Assembly (NCBI GenBank): GCA_024529925.1
Contig: JAFEUB010001797.1
Coordinates: forward strand, 1,224,501-1,288,500
Source of the DNA: Ophthalmolycus amberensis
Lineage: Eukaryota; Chordata; Actinopteri; Perciformes; Zoarcidae
Length of the DNA stretch: 64,000 nt
Reading direction: 5' to 3'
The notes below the pieces were generated by a model that saw only the letters and a program-made list of their open reading frames with translations, ran no database searches and was not told the origin of the DNA. Of the stretch, positions 10,776 through 22,335 are shown piece after piece. Numbering within the stretch: position 1 is the first letter of the stretch; each line of letters begins with the position of its first letter. Both the position numbers and the translations under genes were made by a program.

Positions 10776-10862
10776 ACAAAAATGACAACATCAACAAGCA
10801 AACAGTGTTCTGGAGAAGCAAACTCAGAAACAGTTGCAGTGATCAGAGATGATTGTAATGAG

Positions 10863-11066
10863 TTATTGAAGGGGTAACGGAATGAGGGTGTGGAGTTTCA
10901 GCTTCTTTTGCAACTCAATCCAGTCGCTTGGAGCAGCAAACTGGAACTTAATGAAGTGCACATCAGCTATGGAGTAGCCTACCACGAAGCTATGGCGGCT
11001 GCATTTGTAGGGTTCGAAGCTAAAGCCTGTAACCCCATAACTCCTGGGCCAACAAACAAACCACAA
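10863..11066 (-). pseudogene. Possible LINE C-terminal fragment
   Basis: The minus-strand frame ends FQFAAPSDWIELQKKLKLHT then LIPLPLQ. The AAP-W-LQ--LKL-TLIPL pattern is like the C-terminus of jockey-group LINE proteins in fish. It lies just upstream of the L2 copy on the same strand but cannot be part of it, since it would precede the reverse transcriptase. Assignment from memory and a short match. Confidence 0.4.
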
Positions 11067-11150
11067 ACTGAAATACTCGATATATACGACAATCAGCTGG
11101 TGCTAATTTGTAAAAAGATTAAAATAAAAAAGGAAGGTTCTGGCTGTTAA

Positions 11151-11725
11151 ATGCATACTGTGCAGCACACCTGACTTAACACCATTAGCATTTACCAGCA
11201 ATGAGCAGCATGGCTTGTGACAGATGCAGGCGGCTCCCAGTTCAGCAGTGTGATGAATAGAGCAGCTGACACAAAAGCTACCTCAATTGCCACCCCCCTT
11301 GGTTGCGGAGCCAGGTGTGGCATGATAATTCATTTGCTATTTAAATTGTTTCCTAGGCAGAGGGGTGAATTGATTGAAGCATGTTGGCCATGCGCTTAAC
11401 ACAAAAGCTGGGCTGCTCCCTCACATCTGCTTTCTGCCACAATTATTCAAATGGCTCCACCAGTTCACTGCTTTTACCCAACGCGGTCTGATCAACAGGC
11501 TGTTTATGTCATTCTGGATTCATTATCGGCACATTAGCCAAACCACGATCTTCAAGCATATATTAGATCTTTGTTAAAAAGCGCATTTTTTTTTCAACTA
11601 CTTTTTTTTTTATGACGATGGATAGAGCGTGAGTTATTGCTTGAACCATTAAAGTAATAAAAGGGTGATCGGGTAATTTAGGATCATCTTCATGTCTTTT
11701 CCACCATCTGTGTGACAGAAATGAG

Positions 11726-11726
<1 letters not shown>
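11151..11726. other. Single-copy-looking block, candidate conserved non-coding element
   Basis: No coding frame and no repeat. It mixes homeodomain-like AT-rich strings (ataattcatttgc, gaattgattgaag, acaattattcaaat) with non-repetitive mid-GC sequence. Confidence 0.3.

Positions 11727-11782
<56 letters not shown>
11727..11782. repeat. (TG)n microsatellite
   Basis: About 28 uninterrupted TG units. Confidence 0.97.
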
Positions 11783-11783
<1 letters not shown>

Positions 11784-12539
11784 ATAATTAATCGGGTGAA
11801 GGAATAGGCAGGAAAGGGAGCCAGGTAACATCCGACCTCAGCCTGCCAACATGACAAAATGCAAAAGAATCATCTGCAAAATATTCACTCACAAAATCCA
11901 TTGCTTGCAATCTCGCCGCCCATTCCCTTCTTTTCCTCCAATTCCTCCTTTTTTTATTTTATCAAAGAAATTGAGAGCTGCTTCTCAGAGCAAGAAAAAA
12001 GAAGCCGGTCTCACTCCAGTGGCCAAAGTAATAGAGAAATGACTGGAGCAACAGGCAACGGTTATTTACAGCTTTTATATATTTATTTGTTTTTCGACGT
12101 TATCTGTTGCCGGGCCTGAGGATGGGGAGAAAAGCAATATTCATTTTTTAATGGGGCCGCCCTCCACAGATAATGTCCCGGTGTTATTTCCTTTCTCCTG
12201 AATTTATCTTGCTACAAAGTGTGCTGGGAATGCAAAGTGCTGCTCTTGTTCTTCCAAGCAGACAAAAATGAAACTATTATTTATTAAAAACCAAACTAAA
12301 CACCAGGACCTCATCTTCCAGTTCAACAGATTTTAATTCTGTGGATAACCGTTTGTTGGTTATATTCTGATGTACCTTTAACTATCTGATTTTTCTTTGC
12401 TTTGTAATATCTTTTGATAGGAGGAGGCCAGTATGTAGACTTATAAAAGTTTCTCCCGGACCAATTAGCACAAAATACCTAGTATATATCATGTTAAATT
12501 GGCATATTGTGAGAAAAACACAGTGAAACAGAGCATGCT

Positions 12540-12542
<3 letters not shown>
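11783..12542. other. Non-coding DNA right of the TG tract
   Basis: No gene. The texture to about 12260 continues that of 11151-11726, so the TG tract may simply split one unique block. Confidence 0.35.

Positions 12543-12584
<42 letters not shown>
12543..12584. repeat. (AT)n microsatellite
   Basis: About 21 AT units. The complementary frames give only Tyr-Ile alternation. Confidence 0.95.
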
Positions 12585-12586
<2 letters not shown>

Positions 12587-13590
12587 ATGTCCCTCCTGTC
12601 TTCATCCAACTGTGTCTAAAATAATGTAGTGTATAAACTTCTAGACACAGTTTTTACACAATGTGCGGTGGGACTACTCATTAAGGGAAACTGCTTTAGC
12701 ACTTTAAAATTAATGACTTATTGTACACGAAATAATGTGCCCCTAGAAATGAGAGGATTTCCTCTTTAATGAGCTGCTTTGGCACTCCTCGTCCTCCGAG
12801 TCCCTTGTGGAGACATGTTGTCAAAGCTAGATGGACTGACATACTGCCAGGTTGATTCAGCAGACAGGCTGTACCCAGCTAACACATATCCACTCATCTC
12901 AACTCCCTTCAGCACTGGCTCTGCCTTTCATTGATTATCCTGTTTCTTTTTGCCTTTTTTGTGGTTCCATTTGTATATTCACAGTTTTGGCATGTCTGTG
13001 TTTTATTCATCTTCTGTTTTGATCTCCGATTCTCTGTTCTCGTCAACTCCATCTCTTACAATGCAGTCACGTGTGTAGGAAAGTGAAATGGGGGGAACTT
13101 GAATACAAGAAGGTTTAGATAGAGAATGTTGTAATCCGTAATAATACTACTGCAATAATACATTTGCAAGTTGCTAAATAAATAGTAGCAATACGGTGTT
13201 TGAAAAGGGAAAGTACTGAAGACAAGAGAAGCTAATGCTAAAACTGAAGTACAATAGAAACAGCTTTCTGGCATCGACATTTATCTATGAGTTTCCACAA
13301 ACGCTATGGTTTACAGTGTTGACCGGCACTAGCAATCCTCATGTCAATTAGAAAATTCCATTTATCACTGCAATATATCGCTGAAATCTAGAATATTCCA
13401 TCTTGGAAGATTTCTCCTCATAGATATAAATGATATTGTATAAAATCTAAACTTTGTTCTTTATCCTCTCTGGCCATTTCACATTTTTTTCAGCACTGAG
13501 ATGGTATGATATCAGGACCAGAAGTTTGAATCAATTGAAACTATCGAGGGGCCCAAAGGATGGACGGGTCAAACAAACGCAGGACTTTCC
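12585..13590. other. AT-rich non-coding DNA
   Basis: Nothing recognised. Confidence 0.5.
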
Positions 13591-13720
13591 CTCTGTTCGT
13601 TATTTTACCGTAGTTTTAACCCAAACCACAAAAGAAGTAAAACTAAAGTCGAAGTTTATTTTGAAAAAAATAAATGTAATGCATGTAACGAGTGGAAACT
13701 GTTCCTTGTGAACATGTAAG
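13590..13720 (+). repeat. Dispersed fish repeat, family 2 fragment
   Basis: Contains gttttaacccaaaccac and gtttattttgaaaaaaataaa with gcatgtaacgag. The same order of motifs is seen at 63635-63750. Confidence 0.45.
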
Positions 13721-14553
13721 TTCATTTGTAAAAGCGTAATTCAGCTGCACACTTGACAACAAGCATACTGTATTCATCTCCAAACCTCGGGCCATATTGT
13801 ATTTAATCTGCCTGATTCATCTGCAAACATCTAAGCGTCTTATTCAATTTTAGGTGTTTGGCAAGTTTTAAGTCATTCTAGTCTACCGGGTATAGTTCCC
13901 ATAGTTCCTACCTTCAGAGGAAAGATGAAACAAGCGGATGAAAGACACGGAGAAACAGATGAAAGACAGCGAACAATTACATGCCACCCATTAATCTGCT
14001 GAAACTCAGAAAAAAAGGGGGGAAGGATTTTAAGACCACTCCGGCTGCTCGGGCACACCATCGCAGCTCATAGAGAAGGTTAATGATTTGTTTGAAAGCT
14101 AGCTCACTGCTCCTGGGTGGGAAGCATGAATAGAAAACAGTGGGACAAACAAGCCGAGCCACGGTGTGCACGCTGCTAGGCAGAGGGATTGGAACGGAGC
14201 CGCAGAGCCAGCCGGCATGGCTTTCACATAGGTGTGAGAGGTGCCCTTCTCTGCCTCTAATGCATCCGGGGGTGGTTGATTGATTTTTTTTGCGCTGAAG
14301 CGGGTGTCTTAATGTCCTAATGCATTGCTCTGTCACAGAGGGCTGCCTTGGCAAGCTGCCCTTTCCACAGACTGATCTGCCGCTCGATTGGATGAGACCA
14401 GGGTAAATAAATAAAGAGGGAGGCCGGGGAGAGGAGGACTGGAGGAGGAGAGGGATGGGCCACGCGTACGATTACACCACCAGATAAACATCAACTCGTG
14501 AACACACGCACGCATTATTATCCCATAAAACACGCTTCCAGACAGTTGTCACA
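13721..14553. other. Non-coding DNA
   Basis: Somewhat GC-richer around 14000-14480, with overlapping open frames on the minus strand that show no recognisable domain. Confidence 0.45.
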
Positions 14554-14576
14554 TACACACACACACACACACACAC
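14554..14576. repeat. (CA)n microsatellite
   Basis: Short tract of about 11 units. Confidence 0.9.
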
Positions 14577-14887
14577 GATTACTCTGCAACTGTCTTTGTT
14601 GTTTCTTTGCTGGGTATTGATTTGACAAGCGATGCCCAGTTCATTTCAGGCCACAGGCTCCTGTTGTTGTTCTGCTCCTGAAGAAGGATAACACCAAAAT
14701 CAATATATTGCTTGACAGCATTTTCATGTGCTTATACTTTGGTGAAAAAAAGAGGCCACAGGTGGCTTATAATTTCACGTGGTTGGAACTCTTTCTCTTG
14801 AGAATGAAGTTTGTATGCATGTATTAGCAATTCACATCCATTGGCAAAATTAAGTTTCTATAGTGCAAGAATGCAAAGGTGTAGAGT
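14577..14887. other. Non-coding DNA
   Basis: Nothing recognised. Confidence 0.5.
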
Positions 14888-14902
14888 GGGGGGGGGGGGG
14901 GG
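14888..14902. repeat. poly-G tract
   Basis: Fifteen consecutive G on the plus strand. Confidence 0.95.
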
Positions 14903-15400
14903 AATCTTCATGTAAACTACTTGCCTTCAACCCAATTGAAACGTTCATCTTCCGAACCGTCTTGTCCACAAGAGGGAGCTGTTTGGTCGGACTAAATCTG
15001 ACAACTTGCACCGCCGATGACAAATGAATAGCACGACCGTCTGAAAGAAATTTCACACGGACTCAAATTAAAAGTGTTACAAGTGAGATATTTGACAGAT
15101 CTAAAGTAGCATGACCAAGGCGCAAACATACGGTTGCCAATAGTTCCAAAAAAAAACAAGATGGCAAAGCAGGACAGGGCAGGACATTGTTTCCTGTCCA
15201 TTCACTTTCATTGTACTGGGGTTGCAAGCAGAGATCTCTGGAATCTCTGGCCACTGTACAATCTGCAAGGCTGGGTCAAGGGAACGAATGTCATTGATTT
15301 TTGGTAAATAGTGTGAGCCGTCTGTCTGCCCTTGTCCTAAGTAGCCTTTCTAACCATTACCACGATCTTTTTCTAACCTTAACTGAGTCGTTTTAATCGC
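14903..15400. repeat. Possible dispersed fish repeat
   Basis: The part 15180-15290 (cctgtccattcactttcatt, ggggttgcaagcagagatct, ccactgtacaatctgcaa) is like a repeat I recall from teleost genomes. The part 15345-15400 (cacgatctttttctaacc, ttaactgagtcgtttt) resembles family 2 at 63640-63695. Confidence 0.35.
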
Positions 15401-16258
15401 CTAATCTTTTATTCAGCATTTCTAACTGCTCTGAACAAATATTGTAAGAATTAATGATTGAAAAATGTCTGAAGGGAACTTTTAAAAATACATTCAGTGT
15501 GAATGTGCTGTCTGATATGATGAAGAAAAGCACAATCCATGTGGCGGTATGTTTCCCGAGAACATATTTTGCAAAAACACTCACATATGGACACGATTAA
15601 ATTATGGAGATAGGAGATGAGGTTGTATATTTTGCGGAGGATGAAGCTACAAAGTTATCTCTCTCATTGTTCAGCTTTTGCTTACTGTACTGTTACTACA
15701 CTAATGAAATAAACAATCACCACTCAAGTCTTACTGTTCATGTGCTTTCATTACCAGCTTTTTCTCACATGGCTTCTAATGAGAAATCACACTCATATCT
15801 TATGCTGTGTTTGGCAAAAACATCAGTTTTCATAAACTGTCGGGTTTTACTGCAATAGTTTTACTTTCACCAGAAGTTTTTTTTCCTGCTCATATTGAAG
15901 GGGATCATATCAGCAATAACAAAGAAATAATATGCATCATGTGGCGATGATATACAACACGCCCGCAGACTGTGGAATCTGGCATCCTACCGCTGGCAGC
16001 CAAGTCCTGCAAGTGCCAATTTCTGTCTCGAGAGAAATAACTCTTCAAGAAGAAAAATTTGTAATTTGCGGCTTCAATGGAGTGTTAAAATGTAATGACC
16101 CGAGGTGGAGCAGTGTGAGAAAAAAAGACTTGGGGAATTAGCCTGCATCAAAGGAGTCTTTGTGAGCTCCTTCACCCTCCCCACCTAACTAACACAATAA
16201 GTATAAACAATAAATGTCTGATATCACGTGCATTCTACAACGCACCCATACACACAGT
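15401..16258. other. AT-rich non-coding DNA
   Basis: Nothing recognised. Confidence 0.5.
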
Positions 16259-16335
16259 AGGGATGGGCATTTCAAGCACAAATACTGTTCGATAATCACA
16301 GGGAACTATTCGATCAATATTCAAAATGGCAATTA
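16259..16335 (+). repeat. Possible hAT-like terminal fragment
   Basis: Starts tagggatgggcatttcaagc and continues tactgttcgataatca, then ctattcgatcaatattc. I recall similar TAGGGATGGGCA ends from fish hAT-type elements. No opposite end is found nearby. Confidence 0.35.
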
Positions 16336-17254
16336 TTGTATCCTGGCAAAGTCAGACAAAATCATGCAGGTTCACCAGAAGGTCCTTCAGCTCAGTCTCC
16401 AGCAGGGCCTGCGGCCGATACCAGCCCACCGTGGGCAGACACGGATCTGGCTTCCCTGCTTCTCAGAGCTCTGGTGGGAGCCGGCAGCATTGGCTCTTTC
16501 TCTGGCCAGGAGCAGAGTTCTGCCTCGCTGCTTAGCCGGGGTCCCCGAGGAGACCCGGGCCATATTGCTGGGCCCGCTGGATGGAAGGGAGGCACGAGAC
16601 AACCATAACCAGACAGTCGGACCCTGCTGCACTAAAATGAGAGGTTTTCTAAAGGGACTCTGGTGCTTGGAAACACTACCGCTTTTGTCCACAGAGACCG
16701 CCAAAATCAACACAAAATTCCTCAATCTAAAGCAAATCACACTGCATTCAAATTAGCATGTCAACACTAGAAAGAACTGCAAATACAACCTTCCTTCAAG
16801 CGTAGAGATACAGGATTACTCCACAACTGCAAAGCTGCCTGCTGAACATAAACTCGTGAAAACACACACAAAGTCTTGCGAGAGTTCACACAAGACGGAT
16901 TCTGTCTGGCCAAAGCCATCTACAGGGGGCGCAGCACCAGCAACACTTATGTTGGGGTTAAAACAGACACTGTCTCAGTTTGTTGACAGATACTTCCACT
17001 CTGACTTGCCCCTGTGGCCTTTCACTGTAAACTCTGTTGTGCTCATGGAAACTATAGTCAGGAGATTGCATTCTATGGCAAACAATACGCTCACTTGACT
17101 GCTCCCAGTGGCACTGGAGGAAAACCAATATAACATTTGAGTGCAAATGGCAAACTCTCAGTGCAGGAAATGTAAACTGCAGGGCGCTGGCTCCTCTGCT
17201 GCGATGCTGAAGTGAGTGCTGAACTCTCAACCCACACTCATTGCACCCCTCCCC
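16336..17254. other. GC-richer non-coding DNA
   Basis: Several overlapping open frames, the longest 180 codons at 16214-16756, exist on both strands because the stretch is GC-rich. None shows a recognisable domain, so I do not call a gene. Confidence 0.45.
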
Positions 17255-17320
17255 GGTCTCTTCTCTCTCTCTCTCTGTCTGTTTCTCTCCTTCATCCCCC
17301 CCCCCTCCCCTCTCTCTCAG
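17255..17320. repeat. Pyrimidine-rich (CT)n / poly-C tract
   Basis: Alternating CT runs, then nine C, then more CT. Low complexity. Confidence 0.9.
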
Positions 17321-17569
17321 CGCAGACTGCAGCAACTGTGGGGTAAACACAGAGGGCCAGGTAAAAAGGGTTTGCTTGTTTGTTTTTCTCCCCAAAGCTC
17401 TAGAGAGGAGCTAGTGTGCCTATACATGCTCGCTGCCGCGGCTTGCTTTGGAGAAAGTTCCTCTTCAGGTGCCGGCATGACTGTAACCTCACAGCAAAGT
17501 GCTTGTATGAGCTGACTTAGTGCTGCAATGGATAGCAAGAATAAACTGGAAAAAAACTCCCCACTTTTC
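17321..17569. other. Non-coding DNA
   Basis: Nothing recognised. Confidence 0.45.
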
Positions 17570-18020
17570 TCACACAGGCTCCGCCCTCTACTGGACTCTA
17601 TGCGATGGAGGCTTTGTGAGTGCATCTCCTAAACCTATAGGCAGGCGGGAAGAGTGTGTGGAGACTAACCTCTCAGGGTTAGGGGTCGGGCTCCAACCCC
17701 TGTACCCAACGAGTCCTGTAGGACACAGGCTCGGTTTGTTGCCGATAGGCGGCGGGCGGTGCCTGTGTGAGTTCAAATGAAGGTACAATATTGCAACCCT
17801 TGTTCTATAAGCACAGGAAGAGCCCTCTACCAAGGGGGCCCTGTCACTCCTCAAACCGCTCGCTGGAGAGTGTGTAGGATGGCAGGCAGCAGTGTGTGCC
17901 TGCCTTATTATGCAAATTATTTTAGTGAGTGAATGTGTGTCCATGATTGGAGGAGAGTATAACCATAGAGTCCAGCAGTGGGCTCCGTCTCTTCTTATAG
18001 AACTAGAGTTACAATAGCTC
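17570..18020. repeat. Complex inverted-repeat block (MITE-like)
   Basis: ctggactctatg at 17591-17602 is perfectly inverted at 17964-17975. gttctataag at 17802-17811 is perfectly inverted at 17994-18003, inside longer imperfect arms of about 38 bp (17788-17826 against 17980-18016). A gccctctac segment follows both 17583 and 17822. The layout suggests a palindromic MITE or two related elements. No target duplication is identified. Confidence 0.55.
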
Positions 18021-19859
18021 ACTCTTTGATTGTGCATGCATTTTGTGTCTGCAAGTGCGGGCAAAGTGATATACTCCAGCCTTATCCTTCGAAACGCATC
18101 GCAGAGCCAGTCTTTTCTCAATCAGTAGCTGCCTGCCCAATGTTGCACTGACAAGTACCAGTGGTTATGCAGCATCCCCATGATCTGTAGCCTGACATTA
18201 ATACCTTTTACGCAGGGCTCAAAGTGCACTCCATAGCCCTCTCATCCTTATTGTGCTGGAAGCAGGTACCTTTCAGGATGAAAGTGTGAGCCAGTTCAGA
18301 TTATTGGCCTGCTGTAAAGTAAACAGAATTCTCTGGCATGCTCACATTTAGCCACTCTGCTTTCTGTCAGGTGTATCTGGATTCCTATAGGAGAATATGC
18401 ACTACGCCGCAATGTGTTCTATTTACACTCTTTTATTTTTCATCTCATTTATTTCTGGAAAAATGATGGACAAGAATATCATGTTATATTCCTTGTTCAT
18501 GCGCAGAGGTTGTTTTAAATGTTTCTGCACTATGTCAGGCATGTTTTACGAACAAGGCAGCGTTACTGGTAAATGTAGAGGATCACATTGCTTTAATCCT
18601 CTTCCTTGTAATCCATTTATGTTTAACCCTGACAGTAGGTCATAGGCTTCTAATTACAGGTCCCGTTTTAATTTAGAGGTAATTATCATGTCGACTTCTA
18701 ATCCTTGTCATGTAGTATTTTCAAATGGTGGGCTCAACCTGCAGCTCGCTCTCAGCGTGACCAGAGAGATACCTCTAAGTCACGTTTGCAGGTCGTCTCT
18801 CTCCGTCTCTACGGCGGTGCCCGGCTGCAAGCCCGGGTGAAATGCAGCCTCCGGAGGCTTCCGCTCAGCCCTTTAGGACACATATAGAACCAGATGTCAA
18901 TGTAATCCTGTTAAATCAGACTTAGACACTAGACTTATATTAATGCCATGTTTAAAGGGGGTCTTGGTGGACTTACATTGACGAATCCACTACTATTACA
19001 TTGCAGTCCATTTGGTGGTTGCCAGCCACAGCGCTGTGTGCTGTAGTAGTGAGATATCCCTAAACTGGAGCTAATTGACCAAGCCCAAACCATGGAAAAA
19101 TGCCCTAGCCCAAAAGTACACAAAAGTCTGTTGACATACTGTTTGCCGTATGCAGGCGTGCATGTACACCAGCATTTGACCAAGGCTTGTCCTCCACTTT
19201 TGCCCGGCCTCAGCCCTGAGCCATGTCAGCTCCGGTTATTCTGTGGATATTTTGTTGATATTCAGTCACGAAGCACTGGAATTATCTAGGACTGTGGGAA
19301 GCAATCATCAGTCCCCCAGCTGTCATAGCAACAACGCTGTTGGCTGCCTCCATTGTTGCAAGTGCCCTGTCATCTTTCAACTTCACTCTCGCAGTGGTCG
19401 CCTGGTTGAAGTGGCAATGGCCAAAAATGGAGGTCAGACCACACAGCGTCATTATCCGGAGAGGCACATTAGATTATTATCTCTGCAGCTGTTCTTTATG
19501 GGTCACTTAAGACCGCTGTTAAAGCTGTCAGTCAGAGAGGAATAAGTCAGCTCCTCCCTGCAGTGAGGGTTCATCTAGAATATGGACACCCACGCACGTG
19601 TAAATGTCATCACACTGACTGCATGCAAAAAAACGACTACACAGGCTAAAAAACAAAAACCCTTCGGTGAATCTTCCATGAGAACGATGCCCACCCTGCT
19701 AGTCATTCTGATTAATAATATACACTTTTGGCGTTAGGCCTTTGAATGCCGACTCTAGTCCATGTCTATTTGAATTTCACATAATAGCAGGAGGCAACTC
19801 GGAGACGAGGCAAGGTCAGATGAGAAGACGCAGAGGATACTATGGGGAGCGTGTAATCA
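18021..19859. other. Single-copy-looking non-coding DNA
   Basis: No gene or recognised repeat. Confidence 0.45.
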
Positions 19860-20060
19860 CTGGCAAGGCACTGTATCTGTTTCTACAACTTCATCGGCCC
19901 AGCCACTAATTAAGACTAATTAGTGGGCACTGGGGAAACAGGCAGGCCCAAAAAACCTAATTAATGTGAGGACCCATGATGTCTGGGCATAACAACTTCC
20001 TCAGCACCTGCTTAGCATGAGACAGCACATTAACCTACCGTTGCTTGCGGGGTCTCCAGA
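19860..20060. promoter_or_regulatory. Candidate homeodomain-site cluster
   Basis: Three exact TAATTA sites at 19907-19912, 19917-19922 and 19958-19963. The first two start 10 bp apart, about one helical turn. TAATTA is the core of many homeodomain proteins. The surrounding 200 bp has no repeat. Enhancer function is inferred only. Confidence 0.3.
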
Positions 20061-20837
20061 CAGTCCACAGACATCCAGCAGAATCCGTAACCAGCTGATG
20101 CAACCTTTGATTAGCCGTGCAATCTGAGCTGGTCATGCCCCAGCCAGTTGATAAATGGCCTCGCTCTGTTCATAGCAATAACCGCAGTCATTATGAGCAA
20201 GACCACCGCTCCAAGCCCGCAGGCATGTATTTCATGGATTATCAAAGTAACCTTTTTAGAAATGTTGCTGCAATCAAAGCGTATCAAGAAAACATTTCCT
20301 TGCTTATTCTCTTGTCTGTTTTCTGCCGTTGCTCACCAGCACGATGAACAATGCGTTGCTCAAGTGGTTCTCAAGAGAATGGAGATGTCAGTGGAAAGAG
20401 TGTGTGTCTTTGCTCATGAGCACGGATTCATCATTATTTATTGTGCGTAGATGTTTCGAGGTCGGTGAGACAAAGAGAGATTGTGACAAACGTAAAGTAA
20501 TGTCAAATGGGACAAGCCAGCACTGACATGAGAAACTCTCCACAGACTATAGGACCAAAGCAACCGTCATGTGACCCACGAGACAAAGTCTTCAGTGAGC
20601 TCAATTCTGTTTGTCGTGCTTGCTTGAAGAAGTGAAATAATTATAGCAAAAGGAAAACCAAGTTAATGCCACGTTGCTTAACTTCGATTTAGTTTCGACA
20701 AAAGTCATTGAGAGACTATTTGAGAGAAACAAACTAAAGTCAATCTCCCTCCTACATTATCCACATTCACACAACTCGTAAAACACATTTTGAAAACCAA
20801 ACCTTACGAATTCCTTCAATATTAATTGCTTTCCGTT
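20061..20837. other. Non-coding DNA
   Basis: Nothing recognised. Confidence 0.45.
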
Positions 20838-21073
20838 TTATATCGACATACGGAGATGGACCTCTTCACGGAAGTCCACCATGTTGCAACATGATGTTTC
20901 TACAGTCGCCCAGAAAGGACAAACCAATGGCTCTAGATAGGGGCATTCGCACTCGCAACGGCCACCGTAGTTCTGATCCACGCTCGGCACAAGGGAGACG
21001 TTTCAGTTGGATGCAAATTGCAAACCTTAGATGCCGCAAAATCCTCCAGACACTGCACCATTAAGATTAAAGT
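20838..21073 (+). repeat. Dispersed fish repeat, family 3, copy 1
   Basis: Contains ccatgttgcaacatg, gtttctacagtcgccc and gaaaggacaaacca, matching 37245-37310 (ccatgttgcagcgccatg, tacagtagcccagaacgg). I recall this string from percomorph genomes. It ends near cactgcaccattaag. Confidence 0.65.
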
Positions 21074-22286
21074 TCCGTCACTAAAGCACCACAACGGTAA
21101 AACCACTCAACCTTTTATCAGTCATAAAACCCCCCGTCGCCTTCTCTCAAACGATGGGATGTGGGGTCGTGCCGGCGTGCAGTGAGGGGAAAAAGTGAAC
21201 ATCTTGGTGAGTTGAGTGATGCAGAGGGTGCCAAGGTCAAGGAGAGGAGTACGAATTGACAGCATTGATGTTCCTCCCACTGTGTTATCTGGGCCCGCCC
21301 TCCTTTTAGCTCATTTAGGAAGATATTACAACAAGCTATGTCGAGAGGGCACCTGCTGAGCCAACCGTTCCCCGACACCAACAGGAGGAGAAAATAAACG
21401 TTCATCAGCAACTATATCCATGTACAATATATCATGATACAAACATGTGACATCAGGGAATTGAAAAGAGTTACTAAAACTGATCTGCTCTGACACTCAA
21501 CTCATTTTTGTTTGCATACGTTGAATACCGGAGGGTGCAATTAAAGGGATTGTTTGGTTTGACGTACTTGGAAATACTTTTTCACCTGTTTCCATTAAGA
21601 TGAGATAACAGTTTCCTAGCTGTAGATTTATATTTAATATGAGAGCGTTATTGATCCTCTCCTCTAAGCACAGAAGTGTATATTTCCCAAAATGTCAATG
21701 TCAACTATTCCTTTTTCAAAATATGATCCTAAAACGGCATCGATTTTTTTGTTGCATACTGTGAGTTACAGAGGGTGCAGTAAAAACCATCCATTACTGT
21801 GGTGTAAATTGTGTAAAAATGCACTGGTCCTTCACCAGAAATCAAAATCAATGTTACTCCAGCCACACGTTCGCTCTTTATCTTCATGAGGTCATTCTAT
21901 TCTCGACATTCTTTTGCTTCTTTTTTGCTATCTGCTTGCTGCTTTCTTGTTTCATTTAGATTCTATCACTTCCATTTTGCACTGAAACCTCTACCAAAAA
22001 AAAAAAAGTATTTTTAAAGAGTAAGAAGGGCAAAAGTTGAAAGCAAAGTTTTTGTACATTTTACGACTAAAAAGGAATAGATAAGGAATTGTGTGCAGTC
22101 ACAGTTTGTATTGAGCTTGTGAAGCTTTATCATACCAGCACGTGAGCTGACTGCATTATTTCCATGATGAATGTCTGTTGCTGGAAAAAACAAAACCAAA
22201 AACCTGACGGAATAGGCTGTGTTGTAGTTTAATGTCAGTTTCTACCACTAAATATTCCTCAGGCAGCTTGTGTCAGTGTTTATAGC

Positions 22287-22287
<1 letters not shown>
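21074..22287. other. Non-coding DNA
   Basis: The part 21537-21620 (aattaaagggattgtttggt) resembles 41047-41075 and may be another dispersed repeat fragment. Otherwise nothing recognised. Confidence 0.4.

Positions 22288-22331
<44 letters not shown>
22288..22331. repeat. (TA)n microsatellite
   Basis: About 22 TA units. Confidence 0.95.

Positions 22332-22335
<4 letters not shown>

Larger units (their letters stand above)
8741..10790 (-). mobile_element. 5'-truncated L2-type LINE, interrupted by a hAT
   Basis: On the minus strand, decayed reverse-transcriptase sequence runs from about 10775 to 9000, followed by a 3' tail reading gtgctatataaataaagatt and a short (ATT)n at 8741-8760. That tail is typical of teleost L2-type LINEs. 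The codons for the YADDT active-site box lie at 10672-10686 in a different frame from the following segment, so the gene is frameshifted. A hAT at 9478-10307 splits the coding region. The endonuclease and most of the reverse transcriptase are absent, the usual 5' truncation of a LINE copy. Confidence 0.85.

Noticed and set aside
14888..14902. poly-G as a G-quadruplex regulatory site
   Set aside because: It is a single homopolymer run, better described as simple sequence, with no promoter context.
16214..16756. 180-codon open frame in GC-richer DNA
   Set aside because: Overlapping frames are open on both strands, there is no recognisable domain, and no supporting splice structure or codon pattern was seen.
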